64,000 nt of DNA from Polyangia bacterium. GTDB taxonomy: Bacteria; Myxococcota_A; Polyangia; Nannocystales; Nannocystaceae. Under the pieces are notes generated by a model. It saw only the letters and a list, made by a program, of their open reading frames with translations. It was not told where the DNA came from and made no database searches. The stretch spans positions 62,001 through 126,000 of the forward strand of contig JAUIKS010000036.1 of the NCBI GenBank assembly GCA_030430565.1, read 5' to 3'. The stretch's first letter is position 1. The number at the start of each line of letters is the position of its first letter. This document shows, in pieces, positions 55,633-63,674 of this stretch. The translations under genes and the position numbers were made by a program.

Positions 55633-58278
55633 ATGCCGGCTCGTCCGCTCCCGCCCACGCTCGAGGTTGAGGTTACGCGCAGGCCCGAGGTGCTCGCGCC
55701 GGTGGGCGACCTCGAGGCGCTCGCGGTCGCGCTGGGCGCGGGCGCGGACTCGGTGTACTTCGGACTCGACGAGGGTTTTAACGCGCGGGCGCGGGCGCGC
55801 AACTTCTCGGCCGAGAACCTCCCCGAGGTCGTCGCGCGGATCCACCGCGCGGGCGCGCGGGCCTACGTCACGCTCAACACCTTGATCTTCGAGGGCGAGC
55901 TGCCGGCGATGGAGCGCGCGATCCGGTCGGTGGCCGCGGCCGGCGTCGACGCGATCATCGTCCAGGACCCGGCGGTCTGCCTGCTCGCGCGCGCGTTGTG
56001 CCCGACGCTCGAGCTGCACGCGAGCACGCAGATGACGATCTCGTCGCCGGCGGGGGCGCGCTTCGCCGAGGGCCTGGGGGTCACGCGCGTCGTCGTGCCG
56101 CGCGAGCTGACGGTCGCCGAGATTGCGGCCTTCGCCCGCGCCTGCCCGCTCGAGCTCGAGGTCTTCATCCACGGCGCGCTGTGCATGTCGTGGAGCGGGC
56201 AGTGCCTGACGAGCGAGGCGTGGGGCGGGCGCTCGGCGAACCGGGGGCAGTGCGCGCAGTCGTGCCGCATGCCCTACGAGCTGTACGTCGACGGCGCGCG
56301 CGTCCCGACCGGCGACGTCCGCTACCTGCTGAGCCCGCGCGACCTCGCGGGCCACCGCGCGATCCCGGCGCTCATGCAGATCGGCGTGCACGGCCTCAAG
56401 ATCGAGGGGCGGCTCAAGGGCGGCCCGTACGTGGCGACGGCGGTCTCCGGGCTGCGGCGCTGGGTCGACGCGGTCGCCGACGGGAAGGCGAAGGAGACAG
56501 GTCCTCAAGAGCAGCTCGCGCAGGACCTCACGCAGATGACGATGGCCTACTCGCGCGGCTTCGGGGACGGCTTCCTCGCCGGCCGCGATCACCAGACGCT
56601 GGTCGACGGTCGCTTCCCCAAGAGCCGCGGGCACCTGCTCGGCGAGGTGCTCGAGGTCCGCGGCCAGCGGGTGTTGGTTGTACCTGTCTCAGAAGACAGG
56701 GGTAACCTGGAGGCCCAGGGCGCGCTCGAGTCGCCGCTGCCGGCGCTCGGCGGCGATCCGGCGTCGGCGAGCGGGGCCGGGCGGACGCCGGTGACGCCGC
56801 GCGCCGGGATGGGCGTGGTCTTCGACGCCGGCGCGCCGGAGGATCGTGACGAGCCGGGCGGATCGATCTTCAGCGTCGAGCAGCGCGGCGCGGGCTGGCG
56901 CCTGGGCTTCGGTCGCCCAGGGCCGGACCTGCGACGCGTCGCGGTCGGCCAGCGCGTGTGGATCACGAGCGACCCCTCCAACGCCCGGGCCGCCGAGCAG
57001 CTCGGCCGCGGCGAGCCGGGCGGTCGCGTGCCGGTGTCGCTCGAGGTCGTGGGCCGACTCGGCGCGCCGCTGCAGGTGACGGCGCGCTCCGGCCACGCGC
57101 GCGCCAGCGTCCGCGGCGAGCTCCCGCTGTCGCGAGCGCGCGCTGGCGGCCTCGACGAGGCGCTGCTGCGCGGGAAGCTCGGCGCGTTTGGGGGCACCTG
57201 CTTCCGGCTCGAGTCGATCGACCTGCAGGGGCTCGCGCCGGGTCTGTACACCCCGGTCTCCCAGCTCAAGGCGATGCGCCGACGGCTGGTCGCGGAGCTC
57301 CTGCCGCAGATCGAGCGCGGCCCAGCGCGCGCGATTAACCCGGCGCCCGCGCTCGAGCGCCTGCGCGGGCCGCTGCTGCGCGGCGTGGGCGAGGAGGCAG
57401 CCCCGGCGCGGCCGCGGATCATCCCGCTGTGCCGAACCGACGAGCAGCTCGACGCGGTCATCGAGTCAGGCGCGCGCGCGGTCGAGCTCGACTGGATGGA
57501 GATGGTCGGCCTCAGCAAGGCGTGCGCGCGGGCGCGCGCGGCCGGGCTGCACATCACGCTGGCGACGGTCCGCGTGCAGACGCCGGGCGAGGAGGGCTTC
57601 GACCGCCGGATCGCCGCGCTCGAGCCGGACGCGGTGCTGCTGCGCCACTGGGGCGCGCTGATGCACTTCGCCGAGCTCACCGCTCGAGGCGCGAGCGATC
57701 GCCCCGCGTTCGCGCTGCACGGCGACTTCTCGCTCAACGTGACCAACTCGATCACGGCGCGGCACCTGCTCGGGCTCGGGCTCGACACGATCACGGCCTC
57801 GCACGACCTCGACAGCGCGCAGCTGCTCGCGCTGCTCGAGCGCGCGCCGGCGGAGCGCACGACCGTCGTCATCCACCAGCACATCCCGACGTTCCACACC
57901 GAGCACTGCGTGTACGCGGCCAACCTCTCGCAGGGGCGCGACGTCCGATCGTGCGGGCGCCCCTGCGATCGCCACCGCGTGGCGCTGCGCGATCACCTGG
58001 GCGACGAGCACCCGGTGATCGTCGACGTGGGCTGTCGCAACACCGTGTTTAACGCCCGGGCCCAGAGCGCCGCGTCGTTGGTCCCGAAGCTGGTGCGCGC
58101 GGGCGTTCGCCGCCTGCGGGTCGAATTCGTGTGGGAGACGGGCGAGCAGGCAGCCCGCGTGCTCGCGGCCTACGAGCGGCTGCTCGCGGGGCAGCTGTCA
58201 CCGGGCGCGCTGCTCCGCGAGATCGGCACGCACGAGCAATTCGGCGTGTCGCTGGGGACGATGAAGGTGCTGCGCTAA
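55633..58278 (+). CDS. U32-family protein (RlhA/TrhP-like), double-length
   Basis: An 881-residue protein. The N-terminal half is a U32 domain: EVLAPVGDLEALAVALGAGA with YFGLDEGFNARARARNFS, then the Cys set in IHGALCMSWSGQCL and NRGQCAQSCRMPYEL (four Cys that bind an iron-sulfur cluster in relatives). U32 proteins of this type hydroxylate RNA bases (23S rRNA or tRNA) using prephenate-dependent chemistry. The second half holds a beta-rich insert and then a second, shorter U32-like barrel (LCRTDEQLDAVIESGARAVE) with its own Cys set (FHTEHCVYAANL, VRSCGRPCDRH). This double architecture is known for long bacterial members with DUF3656. The ATG at 55633 follows AAGGGG. Which RNA it modifies is not deducible. 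Confidence 0.85.
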   Translation: MPARPLPPTLEVEVTRRPEVLAPVGDLEALAVALGAGADSVYFGLDEGFNARARARNFSAENLPEVVARIHRAGARAYVTLNTLIFEGELPAMERAIRSVAAAGVDAIIVQDPAVCLLARALCPTLELHASTQMTISSPAGARFAEGLGVTRVVVPRELTVAEIAAFARACPLELEVFIHGALCMSWSGQCLTSEAWGGRSANRGQCAQSCRMPYELYVDGARVPTGDVRYLLSPRDLAGHRAIPALMQIGVHGLKIEGRLKGGPYVATAVSGLRRWVDAVADGKAKETGPQEQLAQDLTQMTMAYSRGFGDGFLAGRDHQTLVDGRFPKSRGHLLGEVLEVRGQRVLVVPVSEDRGNLEAQGALESPLPALGGDPASASGAGRTPVTPRAGMGVVFDAGAPEDRDEPGGSIFSVEQRGAGWRLGFGRPGPDLRRVAVGQRVWITSDPSNARAAEQLGRGEPGGRVPVSLEVVGRLGAPLQVTARSGHARASVRGELPLSRARAGGLDEALLRGKLGAFGGTCFRLESIDLQGLAPGLYTPVSQLKAMRRRLVAELLPQIERGPARAINPAPALERLRGPLLRGVGEEAAPARPRIIPLCRTDEQLDAVIESGARAVELDWMEMVGLSKACARARAAGLHITLATVRVQTPGEEGFDRRIAALEPDAVLLRHWGALMHFAELTARGASDRPAFALHGDFSLNVTNSITARHLLGLGLDTITASHDLDSAQLLALLERAPAERTTVVIHQHIPTFHTEHCVYAANLSQGRDVRSCGRPCDRHRVALRDHLGDEHPVIVDVGCRNTVFNARAQSAASLVPKLVRAGVRRLRVEFVWETGEQAARVLAAYERLLAGQLSPGALLREIGTHEQFGVSLGTMKVLR

Positions 58279-58884
58279 ATTGACAGTGTCTATATAATAC
58301 GCGGCGACTGCTTGCATATATAATAGCGTTTATTATGGTGTTAAGAGCGCGTGGATCGTGCCACCCGCGCCATGTGCCGAGTGCAAAATACAGCCGCGTG
58401 TGTTCGCGTTCGCGTGAAGCCGAAAAAAACTCGCCCTCGCGCGCAGCGCCGGCCGGACCGCTGGCGCTGGAACGCCGCTTCTCGCGCTTCTCTGCGGTCT
58501 GGGAGGGGATGTGGGGCGAAACGCGACAGCGTGCAGACGGTGCGTCACGGCGTGAATGATCGATTCCCGTAGTGCTGACGCACTAGTCGCGGCGGTGCTG
58601 ATGACGCAGCGGGGTCATTGCGGCCGATACGCGATGCACATACTTTGTTCATGACGCGAAAAATTAGCTCGGTGAACCGGGACGTAGACCGGCTAATTTT
58701 ACGGTGGTCATCGTGTAATAATGCTGTGACGTTGTTATCTCTTAGACGCCTCGATTTGCGAGGAGCAGCGGTATCACAGTCTCCGTATTGAGCTGACTAT
58801 ATCGGTCGCGTTGGAGCGACAGAAGGCAAAGGAGACCCCCTCACGAATGACTTGGTCAATCTCCCGGGAGATGAGGAGCCGGTC
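58279..58884. other. AT-rich intergenic region after the U32 gene
   Basis: 606 bp, the most AT-rich stretch of the window, with no convincing gene. It holds two copies of TATATAATA (58291 and 58317) close to TTGACA and TTGCAT, a small hairpin (TAGTGC/GCACTA, 58570-58585) and a larger inverted repeat at 58660-58700. Near the end a ribosome site (AAAGGAG, 58828-58834) precedes a 16-codon frame starting at 58846 that overlaps the start of the next gene. Confidence 0.5.
58660..58700. terminator. Inverted repeat with A- and T-tracts in the AT-rich spacer
   Basis: AAAATTAGC-T-CGGT (58660-58673) pairs with ACCGGCTAATTTT (58688-58700): 13 bp with a one-base bulge and a 14-nt loop. The flanking A and T tracts make it a candidate bidirectional terminator, or an operator or leader structure for the next gene 185 bp downstream. 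Confidence 0.45.
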
Positions 58885-60072
58885 ATGGGTAACGTGATCA
58901 ATTTTTTGAACCGGTCGCTCGACCGGCGGTCGACTGTCCACGAGATCCACAGCGTCGCTGGGGCGGCGCGCGCAGCCACGCGCGCGCGCGTATTCAGACC
59001 GCCGGGACCGTCGTTTGAGCCGCTCCTCGAGCGGCTCGCGCTGTTGATCTCGCGGGCGACGCGGGTGGACACACGATGCTTCGAGTCGCGCGCGGCCGAG
59101 GAGATCCGCGGCGAGCTCATCCCCGAGCTCGAAGGTGTGCTCGAGCAGGCGATGGGGACGCTGGAGGCGGTCTGCGAGCACTACGAGGCGCGCGACGAGG
59201 CGGGCGCCATCGCGCCAGGCGCCGTCAAGGGCGGCGACTTTAACAGCGTCGTGGACGAGCTGATGCGGACGCTGAGCTCGGCCGAGCGCATCGCCGACGT
59301 CGCGATGATCGCGCGGATGGAGCTGTCGCACCGTCGCGCGCGGCTGCGGCGTCTGTCGGAGCGCGCGGGGACATGGGAGCTCATCGAGGTCGCGGCGAGC
59401 GTGCGACGGCGGATCCTTAAGTCGGCGACCGCGACCCAGCGCGCGGTCTGTGAGCACGAGGGCGCCCGCTGTCAGAATACGTGGTTTCGGACCGAGCTCG
59501 AGCGCTCGCTGCTGGTGCGTCGCGTCTACGCCGCGTTTCGCCGGCGGCTCGAGCTCGAGCGCCCGCCCGCGCGGCAGCAGGTCTACGACCGTCTGCGGCT
59601 CGTCGGCACGTCGCTCGCGATCCTCATCGGGCATGACGCCTATGAGCACCTGCGCGTCTCGGATCGGCAGATGATCCGCGCGCTGCAGGCCAGGGTGATC
59701 GCGTGGCTGCGCGGCGACGCGTCCAAGGGGGCGCGCGGGACGGCGCGCGCCGGCGAGCGCATCTGGCAGGACGTCGCGGCCTCCGCCAATCTGCTTATGC
59801 AGGTTAACAACCGCGCCGAGCTGCGCGAGCACGATCTCGCCGTGCTCACCGAGGTCTGCGAGCGCTTGCCGGCGCTGGCGTGTTCGAACGCCGTGCCGCC
59901 GTCAGAGCTGCTCGCGCCGCTCGAGGCGCTCGCCGGGCGCGACCCACAGCTAGAGAGGATGCTGCTCGCGGCGCGGTCCGGCGCGGCGGAGCGCGCGGCG
60001 GGGTGGCGCGCGCTGATCGGGCGGCTTCGATCCGCGCTCGAGGGCGGGCGCGCGCCAGCGCCGAGCTGGTGA
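58885..60072 (+). CDS. Helical protein of unknown function next to a two-component system
   Basis: A 395-residue protein, all-helical by eye, rich in Arg/Glu/Ala, without signal peptide or transmembrane helices. Segments such as LIPELEGVLEQAMGTLEAVC, VVDELMRTLSSAERIADVAM and LRLVGTSLAILIGHDAYEHL look like long helical bundles. No named domain is recognised. The ATG at 58885 is chosen because GAGGAG lies about six bases upstream; a TTG at 58852 is possible. A 16-codon frame with its own ribosome site (ATG 58846) ends 12 bases inside this gene, which may couple their translation. The response regulator follows 50 bp later on the same strand, so a regulatory role is possible. Confidence 0.6.
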   Translation: MGNVINFLNRSLDRRSTVHEIHSVAGAARAATRARVFRPPGPSFEPLLERLALLISRATRVDTRCFESRAAEEIRGELIPELEGVLEQAMGTLEAVCEHYEARDEAGAIAPGAVKGGDFNSVVDELMRTLSSAERIADVAMIARMELSHRRARLRRLSERAGTWELIEVAASVRRRILKSATATQRAVCEHEGARCQNTWFRTELERSLLVRRVYAAFRRRLELERPPARQQVYDRLRLVGTSLAILIGHDAYEHLRVSDRQMIRALQARVIAWLRGDASKGARGTARAGERIWQDVAASANLLMQVNNRAELREHDLAVLTEVCERLPALACSNAVPPSELLAPLEALAGRDPQLERMLLAARSGAAERAAGWRALIGRLRSALEGGRAPAPSW

Positions 60073-60122
60073 CGGGCGCGCGGTCGAGGTTGGCGGTGAA
60101 TCGCAAATATGTACAATGGGAC

Positions 60123-60926
60123 ATGTTTGTCGCTGGGGCGGAGGCGCCGGACGAGCGGTCCGGACGCGCGGGCGAGGCCCGGCGGATCGTGCTCGCGGAC
60201 GATGACGAGAGCTTCGCGCGGCCGCTGTGCTCGCTGCTGCGCCGCCACGGCTACGAGGTCATCAGCGCCAGCGACGTGAACCACGCGCGCGAGGAGATCG
60301 CGCGAGGCGACGTCGACCTGCTGCTCACGGACATCTATATGCCGGGGAACCGCTCGATGGAGCTGCTCGCCTACGTCAACCGCGAGCGGCCGCACCTCCC
60401 GTGCATCGTGATGACCGGGCGCCCAGAGGCCGCGAGCGCGATCCAGGCGCTGCGCATGGGCGCCGGCGACTACCTGCCGAAGCCCTTCGAATTCGACGAC
60501 CTGCACGCCCGAATCCAGCAGCTGATCAGCCGCGCCGAGCGCTTGCGCGTCGCGATGCGCGCGCTGGAGACCTTGAGCTCGCTGCTCCCAGAGCTCGAGC
60601 TGCGGCGGCAGAATTCGACGCGCGCGCGGGTCGACGCGCTGACAGTCACGCGAGCGCCCGCCGCCGTCGCGGCCGCGTCGGCGGACCAGCGGCGCTGGGA
60701 CACGCTCAGCGAGCGCGAGCGCGAGGTCGTCGACACCTTCGCGCGGACGCCAACGGTCGCCGCGGTCGCGCGCGCGCTCGAGATCAGCGTGCACACGGTC
60801 CGCAACCACTTCCGCGCGATCTACCGTAAGCTCGACGTGCGCTCGCAGGTCGAGCTGATCTCCTTCATTCGCGATCGCGAGACGCGCCTCGGGACCGCCT
60901 CCTCGGCGTGTCGCCCGACGCGGTGA
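60123..60926 (+). CDS. NarL/FixJ-type response regulator
   Basis: A 267-residue regulator. The receiver domain starts RIVLADDDESFARPLCSLLR; the phospho-acceptor Asp is in DLLLTDIYMPG, the switch Thr in CIVMTGRPE and the Lys in YLPKPFEFDDL, so it can be phosphorylated. After a helical linker a LuxR-type HTH reads LSEREREVVDTFARTP then ISVHTVRNHFRAIYRKLDV. It should be a DNA-binding transcription factor. The ATG at 60123 is chosen because it precedes the receiver by about 20 residues; the longer frame upstream is antisense-like Arg/Ala sequence. Its stop overlaps the next start (TGATG), where the remains of its histidine kinase are found. Confidence 0.88.
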   Translation: MFVAGAEAPDERSGRAGEARRIVLADDDESFARPLCSLLRRHGYEVISASDVNHAREEIARGDVDLLLTDIYMPGNRSMELLAYVNRERPHLPCIVMTGRPEAASAIQALRMGAGDYLPKPFEFDDLHARIQQLISRAERLRVAMRALETLSSLLPELELRRQNSTRARVDALTVTRAPAAVAAASADQRRWDTLSEREREVVDTFARTPTVAAVARALEISVHTVRNHFRAIYRKLDVRSQVELISFIRDRETRLGTASSACRPTR

Positions 60927-61586
60927 TGGAGGACTCGAGCGCGCTGTGGGATCGAGTTCACGCGGAGGACGTCCAGGCCGTGCTCGCGTCCCTGGTCGGG
61001 GCTCGACGCGCGAGCACGCCTTGGTCGGGTCGGCGCGGTTTCGCGTGCTCGACGAGCGCGGCTGGCGAAGCAGCTGCTGGCGCTCGCGCGCGGGCGCGGG
61101 GCCGAGACGGCCGTGGTCGAGCTCAACCAGGTCGTCGGCGAGCTCGTCGAGATGTACCGCCGCATTATCGCCCCCGACATCGAGCTCGCCGTGGCGCTGC
61201 GCGAAGGGCCAGATCGGGTGCGGATCGACCCAACGCAGCTCAAGCAGGTGGTCATGAACCTCGTCGTCAACGCGCGTGACGCGATGCGCGAGGCGGGCGG
61301 GCGGCTCGAGGTGTTGACCGAGCGAAGGGCGCTCGCGCCGGCCGACGGGCGCGGCTCGCTCGCGGCCGGGGAGTACGCCGTCCTGCGCGTGTCGGATACC
61401 GGCTGCGGTGTCGACGACGCGGAGCGCGAGCACATCTTCAAGCCGCTGTTCACGACCAAGCCCGAGGGCACCGGGCTCGGGCTGGCGACCTGCGCCGAGA
61501 TCGTGCGCGGCGCGAGCGGCTCGATCGAGGTCACGAGCACGCGAGGCGAGGGCGCGACCTTCACGGTGCTCCTCCCGCTCGTGTGA
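60926..61586 (+). pseudogene. Broken histidine kinase (PAS remnant plus HATPase domain)
   Basis: The start (ATG 60926) overlaps the regulator stop as TGATG, typical of a regulator-kinase pair. The first frame reads LWDRVHAEDVQAVLASLVGA, a PAS-like segment, until about 61007. Then the PAS continues in another frame (REHALVGSARFRVLDERGWR, to about 61062), and from there a third frame reads LAKQLLALARGRGAETAVVE and on through a complete HATPase domain (NLVVNARDAMREAGG, VSDTGCGVDDAEREHIF, PEGTGLGLATCAEIVRG). The phospho-acceptor His helix expected between PAS and HATPase is missing. The gene thus carries a frameshift and a deletion. A free HATPase protein from GTG 61113 could still be made, but it could not autophosphorylate in the usual way. 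Confidence 0.72.
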
Positions 61587-61709
61587 TGCTCGGCGCCGCG
61601 GCGGGGTGGGTCGGCCACGCCCCGCCGGCGGCTGCGGGTCGTGCTCGCGACACGTCGCTTCGGGTGGCGAAACCGCGCGCGGCTTCGTTGCTTGGGGCCG
61701 CAGGCGCCC

Positions 61710-62492
61710 ATGGTGTACCGTAGGCGCGTGCGAGCCGTAGCCCTCATCGCAACCCTTTGTCTCTCCGCAGTCTCGCTGACCGCCTGTGACTCGGGCGGAG
61801 AAAAACCGGATGCCAAGCAGACGGAGACCAAGACCTCCGAGGCCAAGAAGGCGGGCGACGCCAAGGTCGCGGACGCCAAGGCCGCCGACACCAAGGCCGA
61901 GGCCAAGGAGATCGAGTTCGACATCACCATGGACGAGTCGGGCGAGCTCGCGCGCATGTCCTCGGTGCTCGAGACCTCCGAGCTGATCAGCAAGGACGAC
62001 CCGCTGCGCTCGCACCTCGCCGAGGTCTCGCACCACGCCGAGGCCGGCGAGAGCAACGAGCAGCTGTGCAAGCGCATGGCCGACATCCTCGGCGACAAGG
62101 CCGGCGCCCCCGAGGAGTGCGCGCTGGTGATCGAGCACGAGCGCATGGTCCTCGGGCCAGACATCTTCAAGCAGATGGAGCAGTGCATCAAGGACTCGAA
62201 GACCGAGGACGATCTGCACGCCTGCGAGGAGGCCGAGAAGAAGGCCGAGAAGATGCTGCACGAGCAGAAGCACGGCGACGGCTTGACGGCCGAGGAGTGC
62301 GAGAAGCTGTTCAACCACTTCGAGAAGCTCTCGATGGCCGACGCCGGCGACGAGGCCGAGGCGGCCAAGAAGCTGCTCGAGGACAACAAGGCCGAGGCGC
62401 TCGCAAGCTGTCAGGACCAGGGCACCAAGAAGGAGCTCGAGTGCGCGCTGAAGGCCAAGAGCATGGAAGAGGTCGGCAAGTGCCACGGGTAG
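61710..62492 (+). CDS. Cys- and Lys-rich lipoprotein of unknown function
   Basis: A 260-residue protein. The signal peptide ends VSLTAC (lipobox, Cys about 26). A linker of Lys/Ala/Asp/Thr repeats (EAKKAGDAKVADAKAADTKA) follows to about residue 70. The mature domain is helical and charged with evenly spaced Cys (EQLCKRM, EECALVI, EQCIKDS, LHACEEA, EECEKLF, ASCQDQ, LECALKA, GKCHG), suggesting disulfide-linked helix pairs. The ATG at 61710 directly starts the signal peptide. I do not recognise the family. It stands alone downstream of the broken kinase. Confidence 0.72.
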   Translation: MVYRRRVRAVALIATLCLSAVSLTACDSGGEKPDAKQTETKTSEAKKAGDAKVADAKAADTKAEAKEIEFDITMDESGELARMSSVLETSELISKDDPLRSHLAEVSHHAEAGESNEQLCKRMADILGDKAGAPEECALVIEHERMVLGPDIFKQMEQCIKDSKTEDDLHACEEAEKKAEKMLHEQKHGDGLTAEECEKLFNHFEKLSMADAGDEAEAAKKLLEDNKAEALASCQDQGTKKELECALKAKSMEEVGKCHG

Positions 62493-62519
62493 GGGCGCGC
62501 CGATAACCTCTCTCTCCAG

Positions 62520-63530
62520 TCAGCCACCCTGTACGCGCTCGTCCGCCGCCCGGGCGCGCGCGCGGTAGACCGAGGGCGGGATCGACTCCCAGCGCTTGAA
62601 CGCCCGGCGAAAATTCGCCGGGTCCGAGTAGCCGAGCCGGTACGCGACCTCCTCCACGCTGAAGCGCGCGGACTTGAGGTGGTCGACGGCGAGCGTGCGC
62701 CGGACGTCCTCGAGCAGCGCGCGGAACGAGCTCCGCTCGGCCTGCAGGCGTCGGTGCAGCGTCCGCGGCGTCATGTGCAGCAGGCGCGCGGTCACCTGCA
62801 GCGAGGGGAAGCCGCTCTGGCGCGAGAGCAGCAGCCGGCGGACCCGCGCGGCCACGGACTCGTTGGCGGCGAGCTTGTCGAGCTCGCGCTGGCAGATCTG
62901 CGCGGCCTCCTGGAACGCCGCGGGATCGGCCTGACGCAGGCGCGCGTCCATGACCTCGCGCGGGAGCGAGAAGCCCGCCCAGCCCGCGCCGTAGCGCAGC
63001 TCGCAGCCCAGCAGCTCGCGCGCGAGCGCGACGTACTCGGGCGCTTCGAAGGGGAACGCGACCTGGCGGATCCGACAGGCGCCCATCGACGCGCTGTCGA
63101 GCGTGTTCTTGACGCTGAGGATCCCGGCCTCGAGCACGGGGCGGCGGATGTCGCCGAGCGGCTCGGTCTCTTCGAATCGGACCCGGACCTCGCGGCGTCG
63201 GCGCTCCAGCGAGATCGTGAACAGCGTGGTGCGCAGCCCGACGAAGCGCGTCACGACCTCGAGCGCCTCGCCGATCGTGCCGCTGCTGACGGCGGCGTAG
63301 CCGACGAAGCCGTGGGTGCTGGCGACGAGGCGCTCACCGACCAGCAGCCCGAGCGCGGGCTCGCGCGCGACCGCGAGCGCGTCGAGCACGAGCTGGCGCA
63401 GGACTGGGAGCGGCAGCGCCAGCGTCGCGTCCTCGAGGCTCGACTCGCTGAGCTGACTGAGGCTCAGCCAGCGCTCGACCGGCGCGCCCGAGCTGCGCAG
63501 CTGGGCCGCGATGTGCCGGACGTACTGCAC
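62520..63530 (-). CDS. AraC-family regulator with arabinose-binding-like N-terminal domain
   Basis: A 336-residue regulator. Residues about 20-200 match the PF12625-type ligand domain (ALGLLVGERLVASTHGFVGY with AAVSSGTIGEALEVV after it). The C-terminal HTH pair is clear: SLQVTARLLHMTPRTLHRRL and SVEEVAYRLGYSDPANFRRA, followed by FKRWESIPPSVYR. Regulators of this type often sense fatty-acid-like or aromatic compounds and control neighbouring oxidoreductase or lipid genes. The start is GTG; no ATG lies upstream in frame. It is divergent from a 2Fe-2S protein gene, and two direct repeats sit between them, so it probably controls both. Confidence 0.88.
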   Translation of the reverse strand: MQYVRHIAAQLRSSGAPVERWLSLSQLSESSLEDATLALPLPVLRQLVLDALAVAREPALGLLVGERLVASTHGFVGYAAVSSGTIGEALEVVTRFVGLRTTLFTISLERRRREVRVRFEETEPLGDIRRPVLEAGILSVKNTLDSASMGACRIRQVAFPFEAPEYVALARELLGCELRYGAGWAGFSLPREVMDARLRQADPAAFQEAAQICQRELDKLAANESVAARVRRLLLSRQSGFPSLQVTARLLHMTPRTLHRRLQAERSSFRALLEDVRRTLAVDHLKSARFSVEEVAYRLGYSDPANFRRAFKRWESIPPSVYRARARAADERVQGG

Positions 63531-63580
63531 CGGCAGCGTTAGATCCTGGTCGAGCAGACAGCTTTCTCCGCGCGGTCGAT

Positions 63581-63616
63581 TGTCAATAAATGACCTTCTT
63601 GTGTCAATAAATGACC
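63581..63616. promoter_or_regulatory. Two perfect 15-bp direct repeats, probable AraC-type operator
   Basis: TGTCAATAAATGACC occurs at 63581-63595 and 63602-63616. The start-to-start distance is 21 bp, two helical turns, the same spacing as the I1-I2 half-sites of AraC. They lie between the regulator start (63530) and the ferredoxin start (63675). Each unit is itself partly palindromic (GTCA-N6-TGAC). Confidence 0.75.
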
Positions 63617-63674
63617 CTCCATTCGAAGCCGCGCCTCGCTAGCGTGATCGTGCCGCGAACGGAGGAGCAGAGGC

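Noticed and set aside
58774..59832. 352-codon minus-strand frame opposite the helical unknown protein
   Set aside because: Arg/Leu/Asp-rich antisense pattern. The plus-strand frame has a better start, ribosome site and protein-like helices.
59640..62486. A 948-codon minus-strand frame opposite the regulator, broken kinase and lipoprotein
   Set aside because: Leu/Val/Gly-rich shadow without motifs. The plus strand has recognisable receiver, HTH and HATPase domains.
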